This document shows, piece by piece, positions 52,431-60,733 of a stretch of DNA of 64,000 nucleotides; within the stretch, counting starts at the first letter, position 1; each line of letters begins with the position of its first letter. The notes below the pieces were generated by a model, which saw only the letters and a program-made list of their open reading frames with translations, was not told the origin of the DNA and did no database searches. Origin of the DNA: Streptomyces sp. NRRL S-340 (GTDB lineage Bacteria; Actinomycetota; Actinomycetes; Streptomycetales; Streptomycetaceae); assembly GCF_000720185.1 (NCBI RefSeq), contig NZ_JOIY01000032.1, positions 1 through 64,000 on the forward strand. The letters run 5' to 3'. Made by a program: the position numbers and the translations under genes.

Positions 52431-53758
52431 GACTCCCCCCTGTCCCCGTCGTCGCGCGGGCCGCCCTGGCGGGGCACCCGCGCCGCGCCGAGCAGTTCGG
52501 CCGCCGCCCGCTGGTAGCGCAGCACCGCCTGCTCGGCCACCCGCAGGTCGCAGGGCGCGCTCCACAGCATGCGGCGGGCCGCGTCGTACCGCTCGACCAG
52601 CAGCGGGTCCTCCGCCAGGCCGCTGTGCGCCACCTTCGCCCTGTACGCGTCCAGCCGGCCGCGCAGCTCGGCGCGGACCGCCAGCGGGGCGGTCACCGCC
52701 GTCAACGACTCGCGGGCCCGCAGCAGTTCGTCCTCCGCCTTCTGCTCCAGCGCCTCCAGGAGCGGTGACAGGCGGTGCCACTGGGCCTGCCTGCGGTACT
52801 CGGCGGCCGTCGCCAACTGCTCCTGCAGCGCGGTCGGCGGGCCGCTGACCACCGGCACCTCCGTGGCGGCGATCTTCGCCAGCACCTCACCGCGCGCGGT
52901 GCGGGCCTCGGCGAGCGTGCGGTCCGCGCGCGAGAGCACGTCCCGCAGCCGGATCAGCCGCTGCTCGGCGTCCTGCCGCACCCCGAGCACGGCGTCGATC
53001 TCCCGGCGCACCTCCTCCAGCGCGCGTGCCTCCCGGTCGTACACCGTGGTGTCCGGCCGGCCGCCGCCCGGCGCCGAACTGCCCTGCGCGGGCACCCAGT
53101 GGGCGAGCGGGTCGCTGATCACCTGCTCGCGCAGGGCGGTGAGGGTGCGGGTGATGCGTTCCAGGTCGTCGCCCGCCGGGTGTTCGCCGGGGCGGACGCC
53201 GACCGAGTGCGCCAGGCGGCGGGTGCGCTGCAGTTCGGCGGCGAGCAGATCGATCCGGGCGGGCAGCGCCGACCACACGGCGTCGGCGGCGACCACCGTG
53301 TCCAGGCTGCTCGCGTACAGCTCGTTCATCCGGTCCACCAGCGCGGCCAGCGAGAAGCTGTGGCTGAGCCGGCCCGGACCCGCCGGGCCCCGCCCGTTCG
53401 CCGCGGCGGCGGCCGAGCCGGGGACCGTGACGGACTCGCCGCGCAGCAGCTCGGTCAGCTCCGCCAGGTCCTCGCGGCTGGACCAGCGGCGCCGGGAGCG
53501 GATCTCCCGTGCGGTGCGCAGCGCTCCCGTGTAGGCGTCGAAGTACGTCCACAGCAGCGTGATCGAGGCCTCCGCCGCCGCCCAGCGCTCCTGGGTGACG
53601 CCGGTGAGCCGGGCGCCTTCGAGGAGTCTGCGGCCCGCGTGGTCCTGCAGGGCGAGGAGGGAGGTCTCGATCGCCTCGTGCTCCGCGCCGAGCCGCGCCA
53701 GCGCACGGTCCACCTCGTCCCGGTCCAGCACCGGCCCGGCGGGGTCCGCGCCGCCCAT
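52427..53758 (-). CDS. Coiled-coil protein of unknown function in the PknG locus
   Basis: 443 residues, almost entirely helical with heptad-like stretches (DREARALEEVRREIDAVLG, then AEQRLIRLRDVLSRADRTLA). No signal peptide, membrane helix or catalytic motif. It is tightly coupled to the kinase (ATGA at 52427-52430) and lies between it and the solute-binding protein. It could bridge the membrane sensor and the soluble kinase. It has no counterpart in the three-gene mycobacterial locus that I know of. Confidence 0.82.
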   Translation of the reverse strand: MGGADPAGPVLDRDEVDRALARLGAEHEAIETSLLALQDHAGRRLLEGARLTGVTQERWAAAEASITLLWTYFDAYTGALRTAREIRSRRRWSSREDLAELTELLRGESVTVPGSAAAAANGRGPAGPGRLSHSFSLAALVDRMNELYASSLDTVVAADAVWSALPARIDLLAAELQRTRRLAHSVGVRPGEHPAGDDLERITRTLTALREQVISDPLAHWVPAQGSSAPGGGRPDTTVYDREARALEEVRREIDAVLGVRQDAEQRLIRLRDVLSRADRTLAEARTARGEVLAKIAATEVPVVSGPPTALQEQLATAAEYRRQAQWHRLSPLLEALEQKAEDELLRARESLTAVTAPLAVRAELRGRLDAYRAKVAHSGLAEDPLLVERYDAARRMLWSAPCDLRVAEQAVLRYQRAAAELLGAARVPRQGGPRDDGDRGES

Positions 53759-53848
53759 CGATCACCTCTCGCTGCTCTTCGTGTTCCGTCGGTCGTACGC
53801 CGCCCGGTGGCGTCCCCGGTCACCGCCCGTGCGGGCACCGGGTGCCGG

Positions 53849-54868
53849 TCACCGGTAGCCGGGCGCCGGCGCAGTCGCCGACTCCGAATCCTTACCCAGC
53901 GTGCGGGACAGCCAGTGGTCGTACGCCTGCTTCCAGCCCCCGTCCTTGCGGTAGTTCTCCAGTATCCGGTTGACCTGACGTACCAGATCGTCGGCGCCCC
54001 GCTTCATCGCCACGCCGTAGTACTCCTTGGTGAAGGTGCCGCCCTTCAGCTCCACCGCCGGGTCCTGCGCGGCCTGGCTGGCGGCGAGGGCGCCGTCGGT
54101 CACCACCGCGTCCACCTCGCCGAGTTGCAGCCGCACCAGGCAGTCCAGCTGGTTGGGGACGGTGGTGGAGATGTCGGTGGAGGCGGGCAGGGTGCCGTTC
54201 TCCTTGTCGGCGGCCAGGTGGTCGTAGGCCGTCGAACCGGTCGCGGAGCAGACCTTCTTCCCGGCGAGCGACTTGTCGTAGCCGGTGACCGGGGACGTGC
54301 GCGGCGCGAGGACCTGCTGCCCGGTCAGGAAGTACGGGGCGGAGAACGCCACCTTCTCCAGGCGCTTGCAGGTGATGGTCATGGTGCGGACCACCATGTC
54401 GACCCGGCCGGAGTCGACCGCGTGCTCGCGCTCGTTGGTGGGGATCGCCCGGAACGTGATCTTCCCCGCGTCGCCGAGGAGTTCCCTGGCGATACGGCGG
54501 GCCAGGGCGATGTCGAAGCCGTCCAGGTCGTCGGAGGCGTCGTTCGGGTTGCGGTAGCCCCAGCCGTAGCTGTTCTGGTCGACGCCCACCACGAGGGTGC
54601 CGCGCTTCCTGATCGCGCTGACGGCGGGGCCGTCGGCGTCCGCGGGCGGGAGGCTGCGGTTCTGGGCGTCGCCGTCCACGCAGTCCCCGGCCCTGGCCTG
54701 CATCCCCTGGGCGGTCCCTGCGGCGCCGGCGGCCCGGGGGGTGCGCCGGCCGTGCGTCTGGGTGCTGGGCAGCGCCAGGGCGAACGCCAGCGCCAGGACG
54801 CAGACGACGGCCATTGCGCCGACCCCGCCCCAGCCCTTGAGACCGGACCGCAGTTGCCGCACTCGCAT
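53849..54868 (-). CDS. Extracytoplasmic amino-acid-binding protein (GlnH-like)
   Basis: 339 residues from ATG 54868, seven bases after GGAGG. A hydrophobic N-terminal segment (about 13-34) acts as signal or signal-anchor; the Cys inside it is not in a good lipobox. The SBP family 3 fold has RKRGTLVVGVDQNSYGWGY, LDGFDIALARRIARELLGD, VDMVVRTMTITCKRLEKV and GKKVCSATGSTAYDHL. No amino-acid permease or ATPase gene accompanies it, so it senses rather than transports, like GlnH beside mycobacterial pknG. Asp/Glu/Gln-type ligands are likely by homology. Confidence 0.9.
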   Translation of the reverse strand: MRVRQLRSGLKGWGGVGAMAVVCVLALAFALALPSTQTHGRRTPRAAGAAGTAQGMQARAGDCVDGDAQNRSLPPADADGPAVSAIRKRGTLVVGVDQNSYGWGYRNPNDASDDLDGFDIALARRIARELLGDAGKITFRAIPTNEREHAVDSGRVDMVVRTMTITCKRLEKVAFSAPYFLTGQQVLAPRTSPVTGYDKSLAGKKVCSATGSTAYDHLAADKENGTLPASTDISTTVPNQLDCLVRLQLGEVDAVVTDGALAASQAAQDPAVELKGGTFTKEYYGVAMKRGADDLVRQVNRILENYRKDGGWKQAYDHWLSRTLGKDSESATAPAPGYR

Positions 54869-54903
54869 CCGCACGCCTCCTTCCACCCCTGTCCCGCCCT
54901 CTC

Positions 54904-56355
54904 TCACCGGTACTCCGACAGCCGCCGCCCGATGCCCAGCAGAGCACCGGCGGCGCCGAGCAGGGCGAGCACCGCGGAGCCGGCCGGCAGGTAGCTCATC
55001 GCGGCCAGCCCGTCCTTCGCGGCGCTCTCGAACTCCTGTGTCTCGTGGGCGAGCGCCGTCGCGAGGGAGGCGTCGACGCCGTCGAAGCACTCGCCCGTCG
55101 CCTGCGCCGTCGCCCCCGTGCCGATGACCCGGTCGCGGGCGGCCCGGTAGTCCCCGGCGTCGTCCGCCTCGCGGGCCAGCGCGTGGCGGGACTTCCAGAC
55201 CTTCACCGACTGGCTCGCCGCCCGCACCGGATCGCGGCCCGCCGGGTCGTCGGCGAGCGACTCGGCCCGGGCCAGGGTCCTGGCGAGGCCGCCGATCTCC
55301 TGGTCGTACTTCCAGTCGTAGGCGTCCATGACCGTGCCGTCCGCCAGGGTCCGGGTCTCGGCGCCGCGGCTGACCAGGGTGAGGTTCTCGTCGCCGCGGG
55401 CCTTGAGGGAGGCGATCCGGGCGTCGTGCAGCACGTTGAGCGACTCCACGCCGTGCCGGGAGTCGTCGAGCCCCGCGCGGGCGACGCTGTGGCCGACGAC
55501 CAGCCACAGCAGGACGGCGGCGGTCGCCGCCGCGGCGGCCACCAGGCCCTGGTTCAGCACCCGGTTGGTCCGCCGGTAGTCGCGGTGCTGGGCCCAGCCG
55601 AGGGCGGCCAGGGCGAGCACCCCGAGGGCGATGGCCGCCCACGGGTAGGGGGTCGCGTCACCGTAGTCCGCGCTGCGCTGCCTGTTCTCCGTGCGGTACA
55701 GCGTCTCGGCGGCCGGGAGCATCCGGTCCTGCATCATGGTGTTGGCGGCGCGCAGGTAGGCGCCGCCGACCGGGAAGCCCTGGCGGTTGTTGGCGCGGGC
55801 CGACTCCACCAGGCCCTTGTAGCGCGGCAGCAGTTCGTTGAGATCGCCGATGGTCTTCGCGGAGGGTGAGCCGGGTGCGGAGTTGGCGGCGGCGGTGACC
55901 AGGCCCTGGGCGGCGGTGCGGATGTCCGCCTCGTAGCGCTCGCGGGTGGCGCGCGTCTCCTGAAGACCCGCCAGGTACCCGCTGCTCGCCATGGTGTTGG
56001 CGTCGGCGAGGGAGCGGAAGATCGCGGCGGCCTCGGAGCTGAGGGGCTGGCTGTGGTGCAGCACGTCGTCGGCGGCCGACTGCCGGTCGGTGCTCTGCCA
56101 GGCGGCGACGGCGCCGAACGCGACGACCAGCAGCGCCAGCAGCGCGCCGATCAGGCGCAGCCGGCCGGGCTCGGTGACGGCGGCGGCGCGCAGCCGCTCG
56201 GCGCCCTCGGCGAACGCCGTACGGCGCGGCGGCGCGGGGACCGGAGCCGCCGGCGCGTGCGGCCGGACGGGCGCGGAGGGCTGCGGCGGCACGGCGGGCA
56301 GCACGGGCGCGCCGGGGCCCGGTGGTGCCGCGCTGCTGTTCGGCGAGTGTGTCAC
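54904..56355 (-). CDS. Four-helix membrane sensor (GlnX-like)
   Basis: 483 residues from GTG 56355, with GGGGGGT six bases upstream. A Pro/Ala-rich cytoplasmic N-terminus (about 65 residues) is followed by a helix (RLRLIGALLALLVVAFGAV), an extracytoplasmic helical domain of about 140 residues, two helices near 235-285, a second external domain and a last helix near the C-terminus (LPAGSAVLALLGAAGALLG). This duplicated four-helix layout matches mycobacterial GlnX, which relays GlnH ligand binding to PknG. It is the first gene of the locus and is 35 bases upstream of the GlnH-like gene. Confidence 0.85.
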   Translation of the reverse strand: MTHSPNSSAAPPGPGAPVLPAVPPQPSAPVRPHAPAAPVPAPPRRTAFAEGAERLRAAAVTEPGRLRLIGALLALLVVAFGAVAAWQSTDRQSAADDVLHHSQPLSSEAAAIFRSLADANTMASSGYLAGLQETRATRERYEADIRTAAQGLVTAAANSAPGSPSAKTIGDLNELLPRYKGLVESARANNRQGFPVGGAYLRAANTMMQDRMLPAAETLYRTENRQRSADYGDATPYPWAAIALGVLALAALGWAQHRDYRRTNRVLNQGLVAAAAATAAVLLWLVVGHSVARAGLDDSRHGVESLNVLHDARIASLKARGDENLTLVSRGAETRTLADGTVMDAYDWKYDQEIGGLARTLARAESLADDPAGRDPVRAASQSVKVWKSRHALAREADDAGDYRAARDRVIGTGATAQATGECFDGVDASLATALAHETQEFESAAKDGLAAMSYLPAGSAVLALLGAAGALLGIGRRLSEYR

Positions 56356-56569
56356 TGCTGACCCCCCGTGGTCATCCGTCGCCGCAAGTATCCCTTCCCG
56401 GGCCGGCATCCGCACCGGCCTTCACTGGATCTTGATCCGATCGCGGCGGGGCCGCCCGGCCGAGCCCACGACGAACGTCCCGCACCACCCCCTGCCCATG
56501 AATACGCCGCCCGGGCCGGTTCGGTTCCCTCCGCACGGCGGCCGTGGCCTGCCCGGGCCGGACGCGGCA

Positions 56570-56613
56570 CGTGTGACGGGCAGGACACCACGAGGGGTCC
56601 TGCCCGTCACACG
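56570..56613 (-). terminator. Terminator of the csn operon
   Basis: A 17-bp perfect stem (arms 56570-56586 and 56597-56613) with a 10-nt loop. It lies 39 bases after the csnK stop codon, in the 297-base gap before the PknG locus, which otherwise shows no gene. Confidence 0.85.
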
Positions 56614-56652
56614 CGCCGCGCCTACGCGCTCCGTTCGGCGTTCCCGGCACGC

Positions 56653-57624
56653 TCAGCGTTCGAAGTGCGCCCGTACCCTTTCCTGGACCTCCGCCGGTGC
56701 CCCCACGTGGTCCAGGCCCAGCAGGGCCGCGCCGAGCACCGGGCGGGCCGTGACCACCCGCGGGACGGCCTTCGGGGCCCGGGCGGACAGGCGTTCGCGC
56801 AGGGCCGCGTCGAGTTGCGGGTGGCGGGCGGCCAGGACGCTGCCGCCCAGAAGCACGGGCGTCCGCTCGCCGAGGAGGCCGAGACGGGTCAGCGCGACCG
56901 CCGCCATGGCCACGACCTCCTCCGCCAGGCGTTCCACGATCGAGCGGGCGATCGGGTCGCCCCCGGCGGCCGTCGCGAACAGGACGGGCGTCAGTTCGTG
57001 ACGGCGTTCCTGGTCGACGTGGTCGAGGTGCAGCGCCTCGATCAGGGCGTACATGGACTCCAGCCCGAAGTGGCCGGGCAGCGTGCGGGCCAGCGCGGTC
57101 GGCTCGCCGCGGCCGTCCTCCGCGCGCGCGGCGAACCACAGGGCCTCCTCCGCCAGGCCCCACCCGCCGCCCCAGTCACCCGAGATGCGGCCTATCGCGG
57201 GGAAGCGGGCCGTGCGGCCGTCCGGACGCATGCCGACGCAGTTGATGCCCGCGCCGCAGACCACCGCCACCCCGCGCGGCTCGGCCACGCCCGCGCGCAG
57301 GACGGCGAACGTGTCGTTGCGGACCTCCACCGTCGTGCCCCACGCGCGCGCGTGCAGGGCCGCCGCGAGCTGTTCCTCCTCCACGGGCAGGTCGGCGTTG
57401 GCCAGACAGGCCGAGACGTGCGCGACCGAGGTGACGCCGGCCTCGGCGAAGGCGCGCCCGACGGCGTCCGCGAGGACGTCCACCGCCGTCTCGACGCCCA
57501 CGGCCGGCGGCCGGAACCCGCCGCCGCGGGCCGTGGCGAGGACGTTCCCGTCGGCCGCCACGACCGCGACGTCGGTCTTGCTGTTGCCCGCGTCGATGGC
57601 GAGGACGCTTGCGGTCAGGCCCAC
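56653..57624 (-). CDS. csnK: Sugar kinase of the BadF/BadG/BcrA ATPase family (CsnK)
   Basis: 323 residues from GTG 57624. ASKHA-type nucleotide fold: phosphate-1 loop AIDAGNSKTDVAVV, GVAVVCGAGINCVG, RISGDWGGGWGLAEEALW and a C-terminal VLLGGSVLAARH adenosine motif, as in N-acetylglucosamine kinases. It would phosphorylate GlcN/GlcNAc-type sugars released from imported chitosan oligosaccharides. It overlaps csnH by ten bases and is the last gene of the operon. The order csnR-E-F-G-H-K matches the chitosan-oligosaccharide cluster of S. coelicolor. Confidence 0.9.
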   Translation of the reverse strand: MGLTASVLAIDAGNSKTDVAVVAADGNVLATARGGGFRPPAVGVETAVDVLADAVGRAFAEAGVTSVAHVSACLANADLPVEEEQLAAALHARAWGTTVEVRNDTFAVLRAGVAEPRGVAVVCGAGINCVGMRPDGRTARFPAIGRISGDWGGGWGLAEEALWFAARAEDGRGEPTALARTLPGHFGLESMYALIEALHLDHVDQERRHELTPVLFATAAGGDPIARSIVERLAEEVVAMAAVALTRLGLLGERTPVLLGGSVLAARHPQLDAALRERLSARAPKAVPRVVTARPVLGAALLGLDHVGAPAEVQERVRAHFER

Positions 57625-58880
57625 GCGAGGTGCTCCCGGTTGTGTGCGATCAGCTGGTCGGTGAGGGTCTCGGCGTAGGCGTACTGGCCGATCAGGGGGT
57701 GGGCGAGGAGGGCGCGGAAGACGCGGTCGCGGCCGCCGTGCAGCGCCGCCCGCAGGGCCAGTTCCTCGTACGCCGTCACGTTCGCCACCAGACCCGCGTA
57801 CAGCGGGTCCACGGGGGCCACGGGCAGCGGGGTGGCGCCCTTGGGGCCGACCGCCGCCTGCACCTCGATGACGGCGTCGTCCGGCAGGAACGGCAGCGTG
57901 CCCCGGTTGCGGGTGTTGACCACCTGGTACGGGCTGCCGCCGCCGCCCAGCAGCGCGGCGGCCAGGTCCACGGCCGCCTCCGAGTAGTAGGCGCCGCCGC
58001 GCTTGGCGAGCAGGGCCGGCTTCTCGTCCAGGGCCGGGTCGCCGTACATCGCGAGCAGTTCGCGCTCCATGGCGGCGACCTCGGCGGCCCGGGAGGGCTT
58101 GGTGCGCAGCTCGTCGACGACCTGGTCGTGCGCGTAGTAGTAGCGCAGGTAGTAGGACGGGACGACGCCGAGGCGGTCCAGGACCTGGCGGGGCAGGCGC
58201 AGGTCGGCGGCGACGGCGTCGCCGTGCCCGGCCAGCAGCCGGGGCAGCACGTCCTCGCCCTCGGGGCCGCCCAGGCGCACCCCGGTCTCCCAGGTGAGGT
58301 GGTTCAGGCCCACGTGGTCCAGGTGGACGTCGTGGGGTGCCACGTCCAGCAGCGCGGCGAACTTCCGCTGGAAGCCGATCGCCACGTTGCACAGGCCGAC
58401 GGCGCGGTGCCCGGCCTCCAGCAGGGCGCGGGTGACGATGCCGACCGGGTTGGTGAAGTCGATGATCCAGGCGTCGGGGTTGGCGCGCCGTACGCGCTCG
58501 GCGATGTCCAGGACGACCGGGACCGTGCGCAGCGCCTTGGCCAGGCCGCCGGCGCCGGTCGTCTCCTGGCCCACGCAGCCGCACTCCAGCGGCCAGGTCT
58601 CGTCCTGCTGCCGGGCGGCCTGCCCGCCGACGCGCAGCTGGAGCAGGACGGCGTCGGCGCCCTCCACGCCCGCGTCCAGGTCGGAGGTGGTGACGATCCG
58701 GCCGGGGTGGTCCTGCTTGGCGAAGATGCGGCGGGCCAGGCCGCCCACCAGCTCCAGGCGGTCGGCCGCGGGGTCGACCAGGACCAGTTCCCCGACCGGC
58801 AGGGTGTCCCTGAGCCGGGCGAATCCGTCGATGAGTTCGGGGGTGTAGGTCGAACCGCCGCCGACCACGGTGAGTTTCAT
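57615..58880 (-). CDS. csnH: GH4 family 6-phospho-glycosidase (CsnH)
   Basis: 421 residues from ATG 58880; an in-frame TTG at 58889 is less likely. GH4 hallmarks: NAD-binding KLTVVGGGSTYTPELID, IDFTNPVGIVT, metal-binding Cys in GLCNVAIGFQR and His in VGLNHLTW, and LLQLRVGGQAARQQDE. GH4 enzymes cleave glycosidic bonds by a redox mechanism using NAD+ and a divalent metal; here the substrate is probably a glucosamine-containing disaccharide from chitosan. The gene follows csnG by five bases. Confidence 0.92.
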   Translation of the reverse strand: MKLTVVGGGSTYTPELIDGFARLRDTLPVGELVLVDPAADRLELVGGLARRIFAKQDHPGRIVTTSDLDAGVEGADAVLLQLRVGGQAARQQDETWPLECGCVGQETTGAGGLAKALRTVPVVLDIAERVRRANPDAWIIDFTNPVGIVTRALLEAGHRAVGLCNVAIGFQRKFAALLDVAPHDVHLDHVGLNHLTWETGVRLGGPEGEDVLPRLLAGHGDAVAADLRLPRQVLDRLGVVPSYYLRYYYAHDQVVDELRTKPSRAAEVAAMERELLAMYGDPALDEKPALLAKRGGAYYSEAAVDLAAALLGGGGSPYQVVNTRNRGTLPFLPDDAVIEVQAAVGPKGATPLPVAPVDPLYAGLVANVTAYEELALRAALHGGRDRVFRALLAHPLIGQYAYAETLTDQLIAHNREHLAWA

Positions 58881-58885
58881 GTGTG

Positions 58886-59782
58886 TCAACCCTTTACTCC
58901 GGTGAGCGTGACGCCCTCGACGAACGCCTTCTGGGCGAAGAAGAACACGAGGATCACGGGGGCCATGACCAGCACGGTGGCGGCCATGGTGAGGTTCCAG
59001 TCGGTGTGGCGGGCGCCCTTGAAGGACTCCAGGCCGTAGGACAGGGTCCAGGCGGCCGGGTTCTCCGAGGCGTAGATCTGCGGGCCGAAGTAGTCGTTCC
59101 AGGCGTAGAAGAACTGGAAGAGGGCGACGGCGGCGATGCCCGGCTTGGCCATCGGCAGCACCACCCGCACCAGGGTGCGCAGGTCGCCGCAGCCGTCGAC
59201 CTTCGCCGCGTCCAGGTACTCGTTCGGGATGGTGGTCAGGAACTGCCGCAGCAGGAAGATGGAGAACGCGTCACCGAACGCCATCGGGACGATCAGCGGC
59301 CACAGCGTGCCGGACAGGCCCAGCTGCTTCGCCCAGAACAGGTACATCGGGATGATGATCACCTGCGGGGGCAGCATCATCATCGAGATCACCAGCATGA
59401 GCGACAGGTTGCGGCCCCGGAAGCGGAACTTGGCCAGCGCGTAGGCCACCGGGATCGAGGACACGACGGTGAGGACGGTGCCCAGCCCGGCGTACAGGAG
59501 CGTGTTCTTCCACCAGGTGAGGAAGCCCGGGGTGTCGAAGACCTTCCGGTAGTTGCCCCATTCCCAGGTGTGCGGGATCAGGTCGCGGCTGAGTGCCTGG
59601 CTGTCGCTCATCAGCGAGGTCAGGAACACGAACACGAAGGGCAGCACGAAGAAGAGGGCGGTGGCCACGCCGAGCGCGTGGACGGCGACCCACTCCAGGA
59701 GGGCCTTGCGGCGGGCGGTGCGCCCGGCCGGGGAGACGGGGGCCTTCTTCAGGGTGGCCGGGTGGTCCAGGACCTGGGTCAT
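58886..59782 (-). CDS. csnG: ABC sugar permease, MalG-type (CsnG)
   Basis: 298 residues with six predicted helices; the EAA loop reads DAAKVDGCGDLRTLVRVVLP. A cytoplasmic N-terminus of about 30 residues and a TL..SYG..SFKG..RHTDW external loop are typical of MalG partners. It pairs with CsnF to import chitosan oligosaccharides. No ATPase gene is present in the operon, so a shared MsiK-type ATPase encoded elsewhere is expected, as for other Streptomyces sugar importers. It lies two bases from csnF. Confidence 0.93.
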   Translation of the reverse strand: MTQVLDHPATLKKAPVSPAGRTARRKALLEWVAVHALGVATALFFVLPFVFVFLTSLMSDSQALSRDLIPHTWEWGNYRKVFDTPGFLTWWKNTLLYAGLGTVLTVVSSIPVAYALAKFRFRGRNLSLMLVISMMMLPPQVIIIPMYLFWAKQLGLSGTLWPLIVPMAFGDAFSIFLLRQFLTTIPNEYLDAAKVDGCGDLRTLVRVVLPMAKPGIAAVALFQFFYAWNDYFGPQIYASENPAAWTLSYGLESFKGARHTDWNLTMAATVLVMAPVILVFFFAQKAFVEGVTLTGVKG

Positions 59783-59784
59783 CG

Positions 59785-60726
59785 TCAGTCACCTGCCTGC
59801 ATGAGACCGCCGCGGCGCCGCATCAGGAGTGCGGTGAACGCCATGGACAGGACGAACAGCACCAGCGCCACCACACAGGCCGAGCCGTAGTCGAAACGCT
59901 GGAAGCCGAGGTTGTACACGAGCTGGGGGAGGGTCAGCGTGGACTTGTCGGGGTAGCCGGGCTCGAACATCGTGCCGGCGCCCTGGATCACGCCCGAGGC
60001 GACCTTCCCGGCGATCAGTGGCTGGGTGTAGTACTGCATCGTCTGGATCACGCCGGTGACCACGGCGAACATCACGATCGGCGAGATGTTCGGCAGGGTG
60101 ACGTAGCGGAAGCGCTGCCAGGGCGAGGCGCCGTCCAGCTCGGCGGCCTCGTACTGCTCGGTGGGCACGTCGAGGAGCGCGGCCATGAAGATGACCATCA
60201 GGTCGCCGACGCCCCACAGGGCGAGCAGGGTCAGGGCCGGCTTGGACCAGGTGGGGTCGTTGAACCAGCCGGGCGCGGGGATGCCGGTCTTCTCCAGCAG
60301 GGAGTTGACCGGGCCGGTGCCGGGGTTGAGCAGGAAGGCGAAGGCCATGGTCGCCGCCACCGGCGGGGCCAGGTAGGGCAGGTAGAACAGGGTGCGGAAG
60401 ACGCCCGTGGCCGTCTTGATCTTGGTGATCAGCAGGCCCACGCCGAGCCCGAACGCGACCCGCAGGGTGACCATGATCACCACCAGCCACAGGGTGTTGC
60501 GCAGGGCCGGCCAGAACAGCGGGTAGTTCTCGAAGACGTACGTCCAGTTCTTCGCGCCGCTGAACACCGGCGCGTTGAAACCGTCGTAGTGCATGAACGA
60601 GAAATAGACGGTGGAGAGCAGCGGGTACGCGAAGAAGACCGCGAATCCGATCAGCCAGGGCGACATGAAGGCGAGGGTCTTCAGTGCCGCGCGGCGGCGT
60701 TTGGACGCCAGGGTGAGAGTGGTCAT
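59785..60726 (-). CDS. csnF: ABC sugar permease, MalF-type (CsnF)
   Basis: 313 residues with six helices starting at TLAFMSPWLIGFAVFFAYPL; the EAA loop is YEAAELDGASPWQRFRYVTL. It would form the heterodimeric membrane channel with CsnG. It starts seven bases after csnE and two bases before csnG, within a continuous transcription unit controlled by csnR. Confidence 0.93.
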   Translation of the reverse strand: MTTLTLASKRRRAALKTLAFMSPWLIGFAVFFAYPLLSTVYFSFMHYDGFNAPVFSGAKNWTYVFENYPLFWPALRNTLWLVVIMVTLRVAFGLGVGLLITKIKTATGVFRTLFYLPYLAPPVAATMAFAFLLNPGTGPVNSLLEKTGIPAPGWFNDPTWSKPALTLLALWGVGDLMVIFMAALLDVPTEQYEAAELDGASPWQRFRYVTLPNISPIVMFAVVTGVIQTMQYYTQPLIAGKVASGVIQGAGTMFEPGYPDKSTLTLPQLVYNLGFQRFDYGSACVVALVLFVLSMAFTALLMRRRGGLMQAGD

Positions 60727-60733
60727 CGCTTTC

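Noticed and set aside
47874..52517. A 1547-codon + strand open frame antisense to the PP2C and PknG genes
   Set aside because: It is the GC-skewed shadow of strongly coding minus-strand genes; its translation is Arg/Gly/Ala low-complexity without domains.
53849..54868. GlnH-like protein as a lipoprotein
   Set aside because: The only early Cys (in AVVCVLAL) lies inside the hydrophobic core without a lipobox, so a signal anchor or cleaved Sec signal is more likely.
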